From contig JAIXUE010000003.1 in NCBI GenBank assembly GCA_027483605.1, positions 31,566 through 95,565 of the forward strand: DNA of 64,000 bases. Direction: 5' to 3'. The DNA comes from Cryomorphaceae bacterium (lineage in GTDB: Bacteria > Bacteroidota > Bacteroidia > Flavobacteriales_D > Crocinitomicaceae). The number at the start of each line of letters is the position of its first letter. The first letter of the stretch is position 1. Under the pieces are notes generated by a model. It saw only the letters and a program-made list of their open reading frames with translations. It ran no database searches and was not told where the DNA came from. Positions 17,787 through 26,888 of the stretch are shown in pieces. Both the position numbers and the translations under genes were made by a program.

Positions 17787-18860
17787 TTAGCAGACTTTCT
17801 GCACCCAATGCATGGTATCGGCGATTTCACCTGACTTTACACCATCGAGATGTGCTTTTATTCTCAAGGAAATTTCGCGGGTTTCGAGTGCTGGGAGCAT
17901 GATTTTCTCGTCGCGGTAACCAATAAGCGCAATAGGAGCAATGGTAGCGGCTGTGCCTGCACCAAAAGCTTCTTGAAGTTTTCCGGATTTAGCCGCTTCA
18001 ATGATTTCGGCAACGGTTACTTTGCGCTCTTCTACAGGAATACCCCAATGGCGTGCAAGTTCTAGCACTGTTTTCTTGGTGGTACCGCGCAAAATGGTAT
18101 CGGCATCTTCTGTGGGCGTAATGATTTTGTTATCCATGACAAAAACGATGTTCATGGTGCCAGATTCTTCAATGAAAGTATGGGTTTTGGCGTCTGTCCA
18201 GACCAATTGATGAAAGCCTTGTTGTTGAGCGAGTTTGGCTGGGTACAATGAAGCGCCATAGTTGCCTGCAGCCTTTGCTCGGCCCACCCCACCCTCGGCT
18301 GCCCGAGTGTAGTGTTCTTCAATTTTGACACGAACGGGCTCGGCATAATAGGCGCCTACCGGAGAATTAATGATGACAAATTTATAGTTGTCAGAGGGTT
18401 TGATGCCGACAAACTCGTCGGTGGCAAACATAAATGGGCGAATGTATAAGGCGTATCCGGGCTTGTTAGTTACCCAATTTGCGTCGGTGGCAACAAGCTG
18501 CTTCACGGCTTGTAAAAACAATTCTTCAGGAATTTCGGGCATGCACATGCGCGCTGCCGATTCGGCAAAACGACGTGCATTGAGCTCGGGTCTAAATAAA
18601 ACAACTTCGTTGTCTTTGTTGCGATAGGCTTTCATGCCCTCAAAGATGGATTGTCCATAATGAATGGCAGACATCGCTGGGTGCATGTCTATCGGGCCAA
18701 AGGGCAAAATTTCTCCTTGCTGCCATGCGCCATTGGCATATTCCATCACAAACATGTGATCGGCAAAGATTTTTCCGAAAGGGAGGTTGTCCCAATCAAC
18801 AGAGAGCAACTGACTGTTGGTATTGTGCGTGACGGGAAATGAAGCGTGAACTCCTGACAT
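17787..18860 (-). CDS. ilvE: Branched-chain amino acid aminotransferase
   Basis: 357 residues, of the longer (type II) BCAT class. The pyridoxal-phosphate lysine lies in GVGRAKAAGNYGASLYPA, and the downstream EESGTMNIVFV and GTTKKTVLELA segments are the usual cofactor-phosphate and substrate motifs. It transfers amino groups between glutamate and leucine, isoleucine or valine. It is a single gene; no ilv or leu genes are adjacent. Confidence 0.95.
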   Translation of the reverse strand: MSGVHASFPVTHNTNSQLLSVDWDNLPFGKIFADHMFVMEYANGAWQQGEILPFGPIDMHPAMSAIHYGQSIFEGMKAYRNKDNEVVLFRPELNARRFAESAARMCMPEIPEELFLQAVKQLVATDANWVTNKPGYALYIRPFMFATDEFVGIKPSDNYKFVIINSPVGAYYAEPVRVKIEEHYTRAAEGGVGRAKAAGNYGASLYPAKLAQQQGFHQLVWTDAKTHTFIEESGTMNIVFVMDNKIITPTEDADTILRGTTKKTVLELARHWGIPVEERKVTVAEIIEAAKSGKLQEAFGAGTAATIAPIALIGYRDEKIMLPALETREISLRIKAHLDGVKSGEIADTMHWVQKVC

Positions 18861-18914
18861 AAACGTGTTAATTGATGCGCGAATATACAGCTAAATCACC
18901 GAGCACACAACTTA

Positions 18915-18945
18915 TTGACCTTATTAAAAGCAATCCTTAACTTTG
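18915..18945 (+). promoter_or_regulatory. Candidate promoter of recQ, possibly leaderless
   Basis: TTG (18915-18917), 20 bp, then TAACTTTG (18938-18945), only 4 bp before the recQ ATG. With a Bacteroidota -7 box in this position, transcription would begin at or next to the start codon. Confidence 0.5.
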
Positions 18946-18949
18946 TGTC

Positions 18950-20815
18950 ATGCACGCCTACATACAAGCCTTAGAAATCCTTCAAAAGCATTGGGGCTTT
19001 ACTGCATTTAGAACCAGTCAAGAACCAATTGTGCGTGCGGCCCTTGCAGGTCAAGATACCCTCGCGTTGCTCCCTACCGGCGGAGGCAAGTCTATTTGTT
19101 TTCAAGTGCCTGGTTTGCAGCGAGAAGGACTTTGCTTGGTGATTTCCCCACTCATTGCACTCATGCAAGATCAGGTCGAAAACCTCAATAAACGCGGCTT
19201 GCGTGCCAAAGCCATTACAAGTGGGCTTAGCTATCGAGAGATTGATCATATTCTTGATAATGCTCGGTTTGGTGGCCTTGATTTTTTATATACCTCTCCC
19301 GAACGCATCCAATCAGCACTATTTGTGGAGCGCTTCAAACGCATGAAAATCTCTTTGTTAGTTGTTGATGAAGCGCATTGTATTTCTGAATGGGGCCATG
19401 ACTTTCGGCCAGCCTTTCGTCAAATTGCCAAGTTGCGACAACTCCAACCCGAAGTACCCATTTTAGCACTTACCGCAACGGCAACCAAAGCGGTGCAGCA
19501 AGATATCTGCCTGCAATTAGAAATGCCCAAAGCACAGGTGCTTGAAGCGTCTTTCGCTAGAGATAATCTACAGTATCTTGTCCGCCCTGCACAAAATAAA
19601 ATACAAGAAATCTTAGCGCTTTGCCAAAGAGAAAAAGGAACGGGTATTGTGTATTGCCAAACCCGGCGCTCGGTCAAGGAAGTAGCTCGTGTTTTACTCG
19701 CCAATGGATTGCGCTGCGGTATTTACCATGGCGGACTGAGCGCCGAAGAGCGCAGTAAGAGTCTGCGTGCATGGCTCACAGATAAAAGCCAAATTATGGT
19801 CGCCACCAACGCATTTGGCATGGGCATAGACAAGCCTGACGTCCGTTTTGTACTGCATTATGAAATACCGACTTCTCCTGAAGCATACTTTCAAGAAGCG
19901 GGTCGTGGCGGTCGGGATGGCCTCCCTGCCTACGCACTGCTTTTACATGAACCCAAAGATTTTGAGCAAATGCAGCAGCAGCTCGACAAAAGCTTCCCAA
20001 GTGCCGAACGGGTTGTATTTGTGTACCGTGCCATCTGTAATTTCTTAAAAATAGCCATAGGTTCGGGTAAAGATGAGACCTATCCGTTTGACTTGAAAAC
20101 TTTTTGTCAAACTTTTGAGCTGCCCGAAGACGAAGTATACTACGCACTCAAGATCTTAGCGCACAATGGCAATTTAACGCTAGACGAAGCCTTTTTTCAG
20201 CCCACGCGCCTTCAGTTTATTGTCAGTAATGAAGTGTTGTATAATTTTCAGATCCAGCACGAAGCGTACTACACCCTTTGTGCAACTTTAGTCCGTAGTT
20301 ATCCGGGTATTTTTGATCAAATGACCCGCCTTCACGAAGATCAAATCATCCAAAGACTAAAAACAACTCCACAGCGTTTTGAAGAGCAACTAGACTTCAT
20401 GCAAAAAAATGGCATCATCGAACTGAGTAAAAAAAGCAACCTTCCCCTGCTCTATTTTACAAGCGAAAGGCTCCCGGAGTCTTACCTTCAGCTCAAACCC
20501 CAAATTTACCTCGAGCGCAAGAATGCTGCACAAGACAAATTGTTGGCCATGCAGCGCTACTGTCAAGTTCCTACTTGCCGCGCCCAACAACTCATTAGCT
20601 ATTTTGGACAAAGCATCACTACTTGTGGTCAGTGCGACGTCTGTTTACCTAGAACCTTAGACGAAAAAGCATTGCTGGCTTTTCTCAACGAGCCCCGCAG
20701 TATTTTAGATCTCGAAGCACACTTTTTATGTGCCAAGACCGAACTAGAGCCACTGATCAGGCCGCATTTACTCACAGAAAAAATCAAGTTCAAAGCGGGA
20801 AAATTCTACCTCTAA
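18950..20815 (+). CDS. recQ: ATP-dependent DNA helicase RecQ
   Basis: 621 residues. Superfamily 2 motifs: LLPTGGGKSICFQ (Walker A), VVDEAHCISEWGHDFR (DEAH box plus the RecQ aromatic-rich loop), LALTATAT (motif III), ATNAFGMGIDKPDVRFV and EAGRGGRDG (motifs V and VI). A C-terminal zinc site has four cysteines in CQVPTCRAQQLISYFG...CGQCDVC. No HRDC domain is evident after it, as in many Bacteroidota RecQ proteins. It unwinds DNA 3' to 5' in recombination and fork repair. The conserved start (LQKHWGFTAFRTSQE) is close to the ATG, so the start is secure. Confidence 0.95.
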   Translation: MHAYIQALEILQKHWGFTAFRTSQEPIVRAALAGQDTLALLPTGGGKSICFQVPGLQREGLCLVISPLIALMQDQVENLNKRGLRAKAITSGLSYREIDHILDNARFGGLDFLYTSPERIQSALFVERFKRMKISLLVVDEAHCISEWGHDFRPAFRQIAKLRQLQPEVPILALTATATKAVQQDICLQLEMPKAQVLEASFARDNLQYLVRPAQNKIQEILALCQREKGTGIVYCQTRRSVKEVARVLLANGLRCGIYHGGLSAEERSKSLRAWLTDKSQIMVATNAFGMGIDKPDVRFVLHYEIPTSPEAYFQEAGRGGRDGLPAYALLLHEPKDFEQMQQQLDKSFPSAERVVFVYRAICNFLKIAIGSGKDETYPFDLKTFCQTFELPEDEVYYALKILAHNGNLTLDEAFFQPTRLQFIVSNEVLYNFQIQHEAYYTLCATLVRSYPGIFDQMTRLHEDQIIQRLKTTPQRFEEQLDFMQKNGIIELSKKSNLPLLYFTSERLPESYLQLKPQIYLERKNAAQDKLLAMQRYCQVPTCRAQQLISYFGQSITTCGQCDVCLPRTLDEKALLAFLNEPRSILDLEAHFLCAKTELEPLIRPHLLTEKIKFKAGKFYL

Positions 20816-20824
20816 TTCTCGCTT

Positions 20825-22660
20825 ATGACCACCCCTTCTGTTTCAGAAGTGCCAAAACACCAATGGCATTTTTTGCTGGTTTTATTCCCATTTATCCTTG
20901 GGATCTACATAGCTGACTACCGTAATTTAACGGACGCCATGCTACTTTTTTTCAAGATCATATCATTTTTGAGTTTTTTGCTTTTGTTTTTCAAGTCAGC
21001 GAGGCAATTCGGACTTATTTTTTCCTTTCTAGCGCTTGGTTTTTGGCTTATGTTCAGCAGACAATCGTTGTTCAGACAGCAGCAACACATTCATTTTGAC
21101 CGAGAAACAATAGGTTTTTTTATTCCCGAGTCTATTGAAGAGAAGAGCCAATTTCAAAAAGCAAAAGGTCTTTTTTATTTTGGGAAAGGGCAGCAAAAAA
21201 AGTCGATCGGTCTTCAATTGTATGTTTTTACCCAAACGCCACTGTCATTAAGGAAGATTTATGGCCTGCACTGTCGTCCTGAATTACTGCAAAACGAGCG
21301 CTACCCGGGTGCATTCGATCAAGCGCGGTATTTCGAATTACAAGGTATCAGTCACCGCGCTTTTGTTCATTCTAGTCAGGTCCGAGCGCTAGCTCAGCAG
21401 CGCTTTTCGCCAACAAATTCTTATCTTACTGCTTTCAAACATCGACTTTCCACGACATTTGTAAGCGCACTCACACCTAGGTCTTCAGCTATTGGCAGAG
21501 CACTCATATTAGGAGAGCGCGATGGCATAAACGAGCAATTGCGTACTTATTTTTTAGCAACGGGTTCCATGCATATTTTGGCGGTTTCAGGCATGCATAT
21601 TGGACTTTTGATTTTGGCTTTACTCAAGATCTTTGGTTTCTTTTCTAAATGGGTGAGTCGCAAACAAGCTTTAATGTTGGTATTGCTGCTTGTTTGGTAT
21701 TATGCCGTATTGACAGGTTTGTCGGCGTCGGTGTTGCGCAGCGTATTCATGTTTAGCGTTTTGTTAGTGAGTCAGTTGGCGGGCAGGCAAATGAATCCGC
21801 TCTCTGCACTCCTTTTTTCTGCTTTTTGTCTTTTGCTTTATCATCCGCGCTATCTTTTTGACCTTGGCTTTCAGTTGTCTTATTTGGCCATGCTCGGTAT
21901 TTACCTCTACTACGACGCCATTCGAAACGCTGTTCAATTCAGATGGCGCATACTGTCTTATTTATGGGAGGGTACAGCGCTCGGCTTGGCTGCTACACTT
22001 ACCACACTTCCGCTGAGCTTGTATCATTTTCATTTGTATCCAAACTACGCACAGCTCGCCAATATCTGCCTGATGAGTTTGTCTAGCTTGATTTTAGTAG
22101 TGGGTATGTTTTTCCCATTACTGCAGCTACTGCCAGGTCTTGATCGCCTGAGTGCTGCTGTCTTAGAGACCGCCATTCAATGGATGCTTGCCATCATGCA
22201 GTTTTTTAGCGAGGCGCCAGGTGCCTTGGCAAAAGGATTTGCATTGCCATTTTGGTGGGTTTTACTCTTTTTGCTCGCGACTTTTTACTTTTTTTATGGA
22301 TCCAGGAGTTGGCAAAAACACCTCGCTCCACTTGGGCTGGCCACAAGCGTGCTTTTCATGGTGCTGCAGAGGCAACGCGCATTACACGATCGCGAACTTT
22401 GTTTTTATCAAAAAGACCGGGTGTTATTGATCAGAAATGGTGCTAAAGCACTGGCGATCGGACCAAAACCTGAAGAAAAATGTGCTTTTTTGTTGCCGAC
22501 CCTTGAAATCTATCACAATTGCGAAATCCGCTACAGGCAGGTCAAAGAAGGCACTACTAAAATAGAGTTGGAAACTTGTAAAATCGGGATTTCTCATCAA
22601 AGGAAATATCAAATTACTGTTCAAACCCAAAAGCAGACTAATAAAATGAAGGTCTATTGA
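20825..22660 (+). CDS. comEC: ComEC/Rec2-like DNA-uptake membrane protein (without metallo-beta-lactamase domain)
   Basis: 611 residues. Membrane helices at the N-terminus precede a soluble OB-like part (about 90-200), then the Competence domain with ALILGERDGINEQLRTYFLATGS and MHILAVSGMHIGLL, and many further helices. ComEC forms the inner-membrane channel for single-stranded DNA in natural transformation. The C-terminal metallo-beta-lactamase-type domain of Gram-positive ComEC is missing, as is common in Bacteroidota. It starts 9 bp after recQ on the same strand. Whether the cell is competent cannot be judged here. Confidence 0.88.
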   Translation: MTTPSVSEVPKHQWHFLLVLFPFILGIYIADYRNLTDAMLLFFKIISFLSFLLLFFKSARQFGLIFSFLALGFWLMFSRQSLFRQQQHIHFDRETIGFFIPESIEEKSQFQKAKGLFYFGKGQQKKSIGLQLYVFTQTPLSLRKIYGLHCRPELLQNERYPGAFDQARYFELQGISHRAFVHSSQVRALAQQRFSPTNSYLTAFKHRLSTTFVSALTPRSSAIGRALILGERDGINEQLRTYFLATGSMHILAVSGMHIGLLILALLKIFGFFSKWVSRKQALMLVLLLVWYYAVLTGLSASVLRSVFMFSVLLVSQLAGRQMNPLSALLFSAFCLLLYHPRYLFDLGFQLSYLAMLGIYLYYDAIRNAVQFRWRILSYLWEGTALGLAATLTTLPLSLYHFHLYPNYAQLANICLMSLSSLILVVGMFFPLLQLLPGLDRLSAAVLETAIQWMLAIMQFFSEAPGALAKGFALPFWWVLLFLLATFYFFYGSRSWQKHLAPLGLATSVLFMVLQRQRALHDRELCFYQKDRVLLIRNGAKALAIGPKPEEKCAFLLPTLEIYHNCEIRYRQVKEGTTKIELETCKIGISHQRKYQITVQTQKQTNKMKVY

Positions 22661-22670
22661 GCAAGAATTT

Positions 22671-22678
22671 TATCTTTG
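22671..22678 (+). promoter_or_regulatory. Candidate -7 promoter box before the rhodanese gene
   Basis: TATCTTTG fits TAnnTTTG exactly and ends 15 bp before the ATG at 22694. No well-placed -33 TTG was found, so the site is tentative. Confidence 0.4.
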
Positions 22679-22693
22679 CTAAAATTTGAAATC

Positions 22694-23011
22694 ATGAAAA
22701 TGCTCAGTCCGAAGACTGTTCTTCAGGCGCTCGAAGCGCAAAACAGTTGTTGCCTAATCGATATACGTGAACCCTATGAATTACTCAACTGTAAAATAGA
22801 TTGTCCGTCGGTACCGATGGCTACTTTTGCCGCAGCATATCCGCAATACCAACATTACGAACAAGTCGTGCTCATGTGCCAGTCTGGAAAGCGCGCCGAA
22901 GCGCTTGCTAATTTCATGGAGACCGAATTCAAAGCCGCAAATATTTGTGTTTTAGAAGGCGGTATCAATGCTTGGATTGAGCAAAACGCACCCCAAATCA
23001 CCTGTCAATAA
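22694..23011 (+). CDS. Rhodanese-like domain protein
   Basis: 105 residues from the ATG at 22694; the track's TTG start overlaps the -7 promoter box and is unlikely. A single rhodanese domain: LIDIREPYELLNCKI and the active-site loop VVLMCQSGKRAEAL with the catalytic cysteine, followed by VLEGGINAWIEQ. Such single-domain proteins move sulfane sulfur to unknown acceptors. The stop is directly followed by the DedA start (TAAATG), so the two are co-transcribed. Confidence 0.9.
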   Translation: MKMLSPKTVLQALEAQNSCCLIDIREPYELLNCKIDCPSVPMATFAAAYPQYQHYEQVVLMCQSGKRAEALANFMETEFKAANICVLEGGINAWIEQNAPQITCQ

Positions 23012-23680
23012 ATGAACGCAGTTAGTCAGCTCCTCGATTTCATCTTGCATATCGACAATTACCTTTTCTTGCTTATCCAAGATTACGGCATTTGGGTTTA
23101 CGCCATTTTGTTTTTGATTGTTTTTGTTGAAACAGGCTTGGTTTTCATGCCTTTACTACCCGGAGACTCCCTGCTTTTTGCGGCGGGATCTTTTTGTGCA
23201 GGTGTGCAGATAGACAACGAATTGGCGCAACTGAATTTGTGGATCGTTTTAGGTTTGCTCATTGTTGCAGCCATTTTGGGTGATGCTCTGAACTTTTGGA
23301 TTGGTCAAAAATATGGTCGCAAACTCGCTGGGCTCAAAATCGGCCGCTATGCCCTACTCAAAGAAAAACACCTGCAGCAAACGCAAGAATTCTTCGAGAA
23401 ACACGGTTCCAAAACTATTATCATTGCACGCTTTGTACCCATTGTGCGCACATTTGCACCTTTCACTGCCGGTTTGGCCAACATGCGTTACAGTATCTTT
23501 TTGAAATTCAACATTATTGGTGGCATCGGCTGGGTCTTGAGTCTTACGCTTTTGGGTTATTTCTTTGGCAACCTTCCCATTGTTCGAGACAACTTTGAAA
23601 CCGTTATTTTCGGCATCATTGGTTTGTCTTTACTCCCGATGCTACTTGCTATTGTAAAAGAAAAAATGGCTAAGCGTTGA
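23012..23680 (+). CDS. DedA-family membrane protein
   Basis: 222 residues with several membrane segments. The DedA hallmark FVPIVRTFAPFTAGLANM is present near residue 140, as is the N-terminal FVETGLVFMPLLPGDSLLF. DedA/SNARE-associated proteins act as flippases, notably for undecaprenyl phosphate or phospholipids, and affect envelope integrity; which lipid this one handles is unknown. Directly follows the rhodanese gene; converges with the next gene (11-bp overlap). Confidence 0.92.
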   Translation: MNAVSQLLDFILHIDNYLFLLIQDYGIWVYAILFLIVFVETGLVFMPLLPGDSLLFAAGSFCAGVQIDNELAQLNLWIVLGLLIVAAILGDALNFWIGQKYGRKLAGLKIGRYALLKEKHLQQTQEFFEKHGSKTIIIARFVPIVRTFAPFTAGLANMRYSIFLKFNIIGGIGWVLSLTLLGYFFGNLPIVRDNFETVIFGIIGLSLLPMLLAIVKEKMAKR

Positions 23681-24194
23681 AACGCTGAAACTCATTTTGC
23701 AAATACGAACGGCATATCTCTGTCGGAAACTGTTCTATTTGCGCAGCAATCTCTAAAATTTTTGCAGCCAAATCTGTCGCGCTAGCCTGTGCATCTAAGG
23801 TGTTGGCAGCCATATTGACAACACGCAGCACCTCTTCTTTTGCTTGAATCAGCATTAGCCAGCCCTGGGGCGATACAAAAAGCTGTTGGGCAATATTGTG
23901 TTCAAATTCTTCTCTGACGGTCTTGACAAGTAAACTTTGTTGGGTTCGGGCGTTGTTGGTCACTTGTAGGGTGCGCAGCGTGAGGTTGGCAGGTGAAATG
24001 CGATCGAGTAGTAAAATACAGCGCTGATACGCTTCGAGCTTGCTTGGAAGGAAATAATTTTGACGCTGCAAACTGAGTTCGGTCTGGAGCTGCACGAGGC
24101 TTTGGTCGTGCTGGCGCTTGAGAAACAAATAAACGATTGTCACCATAGCCAAACTGACCAACAGAAATGAAATAACCACAAAAATGAGTTCCAT
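23670..24194 (-). CDS. Membrane-anchored protein conserved in Bacteroidota (DUF7935-like)
   Basis: 174 residues: one N-terminal membrane helix (MELIFVVISFLLVSLAMVTIVYLFL), then a mostly helical cytoplasmic domain with KLEAYQRCILLLDRISPANL and VREEFEHNIAQQLFVSP. I recall similar proteins throughout Bacteroidota under a DUF heading (DUF7935), but that name is uncertain. Function unknown. Divergent from the symporter gene with 47 bp between. Confidence 0.75.
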   Translation of the reverse strand: MELIFVVISFLLVSLAMVTIVYLFLKRQHDQSLVQLQTELSLQRQNYFLPSKLEAYQRCILLLDRISPANLTLRTLQVTNNARTQQSLLVKTVREEFEHNIAQQLFVSPQGWLMLIQAKEEVLRVVNMAANTLDAQASATDLAAKILEIAAQIEQFPTEICRSYLQNEFQRFNA

Positions 24195-24241
24195 ACGTAT
24201 TTTTTTGAGGCAAATATAGTGCTTTGCGCTATTTTTACTTC

Positions 24242-25714
24242 ATGAATAATGTGTTACTCCCACTCATCTTGTTATTATATTTCGGGCTACTGCTCGCGAT
24301 CGCTTACTTTAGCTCAAAAAATGCAAGTAGCCATAGTTTTTTTACCGGTGACAAAAAAAGTCCTTGGTATTTAGTGGCCTTTGGCATGATCGGCACTTCG
24401 CTTTCTGGCGTGACCTTTATTTCGGTCCCGGGTGCGGTGAGTGCAGGCGCCTGGCATTATTACCAACTTGTACTCGGTTTTTTTGCTGGTTATTTTGTGG
24501 TCGCTTATGTGCTGTTACCACTCTATTACAAGTATCAATTGAGTTCCATTTATCGCTACCTCGAACTGCGCCTGGGCTTGCGCGCCTACCAATGGGGAGC
24601 TGGCTATTTTATATTGTCGCGCACACTCGGTGCAACGGTGCGGCTTTACCTCGTAATCAACGTATTGCAACTTTTCGTTTTTGAACCCATTGGCTTGGCT
24701 TTTTGGCAATCTACGCTCTTGATCATCATCATGATCTTAGCCTACACCCTCAAAGGCGGTGTCAAGACAATTGTCTGGACAGACACCCTTCAGACTTTCT
24801 TTATGCTCTTGGCCTTGGTAGTGTGCATTTTCACATTGCAGCAGCAAATGGATATCTCGTGGGCGGGGCTCTGGAAAAACCTGCAGCAAGAGCAACTTAC
24901 CCAAATATGGTCCTGGAATCCATCCAAAAGCGATTATTTCTGGAAACACTTCATAGGTGGCGCCTTTATCACCATCGCCATGACTGGCCTAGACCAGGAA
25001 ATGATGCAAAAAAACATCAGCGTCAAGACACTCAAAGATGCCCAAAAAAACATGGTGGTCTTTAGCTTCACTTTACTCGTTGTCAATGCTTTGTTTTTGT
25101 TACTTGGCAGTATCTTGAGTTATTTTGCCCTACAAAACGGTCTGCACTTTGCCCCAGACGACCTCTTCCCGCAAATCATTCAGCAATTTTTGCCGCATGG
25201 GGTTTTCATCATTTTTATCATTGGGCTTATTTCTGCATTGTTTCCATCGGTAGATGGCGCCATTACCGCCCTCACGGCTTCTTTTTGTATTGACATCATC
25301 GGTTTTGAACGCAAAAACCTTCCAGAAGTTGAGCGCATGCGGCTCAAAAAAATCGTACACCTTAGCTTTGCCGTTCTATTTACCTTATTAGTTTTCTTGT
25401 TTAAATGGTACAACGACAAAAGCATTGTGAACCTGATCTTCTTAATTGCAGGCTACACTTATGGCCCGCTTCTGGGCTTATTTGCCTTCGGTATCCTGAC
25501 CAAAAGAAATGTACCCGCAGTACTCATTCCACTGATTGTCGTGCTGGCGCCGCTATGCTGTTATTTTTTAAGTAAAAACGCAGACCTCATTTGGAAAGGG
25601 TATCAATTCGGAAACGAAATGCTAGTACTCAACGGATTGCTTACTTTTGTGCTGCTCTTTTTAAGTAGTTTTGCCTATCAACCCACGCAAACCGATGAAA
25701 CTCCTCTTATCTGA
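24242..25714 (+). CDS. Sodium:solute symporter (SSS family)
   Basis: 490 residues from the ATG at 24242; the track's TTG six codons earlier is unlikely. About 13 membrane segments. The SSS features are SLSGVTFISVPG in segment 2, GGVKTIVWTDTLQTFFML (the classic GGxxavxWTDxxQ motif), and TGLDQEMMQKNISVKTLKDAQKN. It imports a solute with Na+; the substrate (sugar, amino acid or similar) cannot be named. Its 3' end overlaps the GlmU-like gene by 20 bp. Confidence 0.92.
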   Translation: MNNVLLPLILLLYFGLLLAIAYFSSKNASSHSFFTGDKKSPWYLVAFGMIGTSLSGVTFISVPGAVSAGAWHYYQLVLGFFAGYFVVAYVLLPLYYKYQLSSIYRYLELRLGLRAYQWGAGYFILSRTLGATVRLYLVINVLQLFVFEPIGLAFWQSTLLIIIMILAYTLKGGVKTIVWTDTLQTFFMLLALVVCIFTLQQQMDISWAGLWKNLQQEQLTQIWSWNPSKSDYFWKHFIGGAFITIAMTGLDQEMMQKNISVKTLKDAQKNMVVFSFTLLVVNALFLLLGSILSYFALQNGLHFAPDDLFPQIIQQFLPHGVFIIFIIGLISALFPSVDGAITALTASFCIDIIGFERKNLPEVERMRLKKIVHLSFAVLFTLLVFLFKWYNDKSIVNLIFLIAGYTYGPLLGLFAFGILTKRNVPAVLIPLIVVLAPLCCYFLSKNADLIWKGYQFGNEMLVLNGLLTFVLLFLSSFAYQPTQTDETPLI

Positions 25715-26822
25715 CCACCAATTGCATTTGCGCTTTGCGCCACTGACCCTCACGCGTCCATTGGCAGAATTGCGCTGTGGCCTTTTCACCAATACCGAGC
25801 GCTGGAAGCATTTGCTACCCGCCGCGCAAATTGGGTATCAAACCGAAAGCTATTTGCAAGCAAAATACCCGAGCAACAACGGTATTTGGGTCAATGCACA
25901 AGTCATTCCAGACCGGAATTTAGCCTTGGCGGTTAGCCAACTCAAGAATGGCGAACAACTGTATATGAATTCGGTTTTACTTGCTCAAAATGGCGCTGGT
26001 CATGACAAAATAGAATATTCCGAGTCAAGCATCATTATCCTTGAAAACCGCTGGGATCTCTATCTTCAAAATACAAGCATTTTAGAGCAAGATTTTGCAT
26101 TGGTTACTCAAGGAAGAACAAGTCAATTATTGAGTGCGAGTAATCGCCTTATTGGCCCTGCAGCCCAATTATTCATAGAAGAAGGCGCACGCATTGAAGG
26201 CGCCATTCTCAACACCCATGAAGGCCCAATTTACATTGCTAAAAACGCAGAAGTCATGGAAGGTGCCATGCTGCGCGGTCCGCTTGCTATCATGGATGGC
26301 GCCGTTGTTAAAATGGGAGCCAAAATATACGGCGCCACCACTATTGGCCCAGCATGTCGTGTTGGTGGCGAAGTCAGCAACAGCATTTTCCAAGGTTTTT
26401 CCAACAAAGGTCATGATGGCTTTATTGGCAACGCCCTCATTGGCGAATGGTGCAACCTAGGTGCAGACACCAACTGCTCCAACCTCAAGAACAACTACGG
26501 AAAAGTCAGCACATACAGTTACGAAGCCCAAGATCAAGTCAAGACCGATCAGCTCTTTATGGGGCTTACCATGGGTGACCACAGCAAATCGGCAATAAAC
26601 GTACAATTCAATACCGCAAGTGTTGTGGGGGTTTGCAGCAATGTATTTTGTAGTCATTTTCCAGAGAAGCACATCGCTTCCTTTCAATGGGTTTCAGACG
26701 AGTCTAAAGAAGATTATCACCTAGACAAAGCCATTGAAGCCGCTACTGCCATGATGGCCAGAAGAAAAGTAGCTTTTAGTCCAGAAGAGCGCCAAATCTT
26801 TGAATTCTTGGCAAACAACTGA
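25695..26822 (+). CDS. glmU: GlmU-like sugar nucleotidyltransferase / acetyltransferase, Bacteroidota type
   Basis: 375 residues from the ATG at 25695, inside the end of the symporter gene. The opening RFAPLTLTRPLAELRCG is the mark of the alternative bacterial GlmU family (TIGR03991). The N-terminal part (about 1-150) is a reduced nucleotidyltransferase domain; residues about 160-340 form a left-handed beta-helix with hexapeptide-like repeats (EGAILNTHEGPIYIAKNAEV, GATTIGPACRVGGEV). It probably makes UDP-N-acetylglucosamine for peptidoglycan and lipopolysaccharide. It is shorter than the E. coli enzyme (456), as expected for this family. Confidence 0.88.
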   Translation: MKLLLSDHQLHLRFAPLTLTRPLAELRCGLFTNTERWKHLLPAAQIGYQTESYLQAKYPSNNGIWVNAQVIPDRNLALAVSQLKNGEQLYMNSVLLAQNGAGHDKIEYSESSIIILENRWDLYLQNTSILEQDFALVTQGRTSQLLSASNRLIGPAAQLFIEEGARIEGAILNTHEGPIYIAKNAEVMEGAMLRGPLAIMDGAVVKMGAKIYGATTIGPACRVGGEVSNSIFQGFSNKGHDGFIGNALIGEWCNLGADTNCSNLKNNYGKVSTYSYEAQDQVKTDQLFMGLTMGDHSKSAINVQFNTASVVGVCSNVFCSHFPEKHIASFQWVSDESKEDYHLDKAIEAATAMMARRKVAFSPEERQIFEFLANN

Positions 26823-26888
26823 CTTTTTTGCAGCGTTTCTGCCTTTGGCATGCATCTTGACACCTCACCCGCTTGAAACAATTCTATT

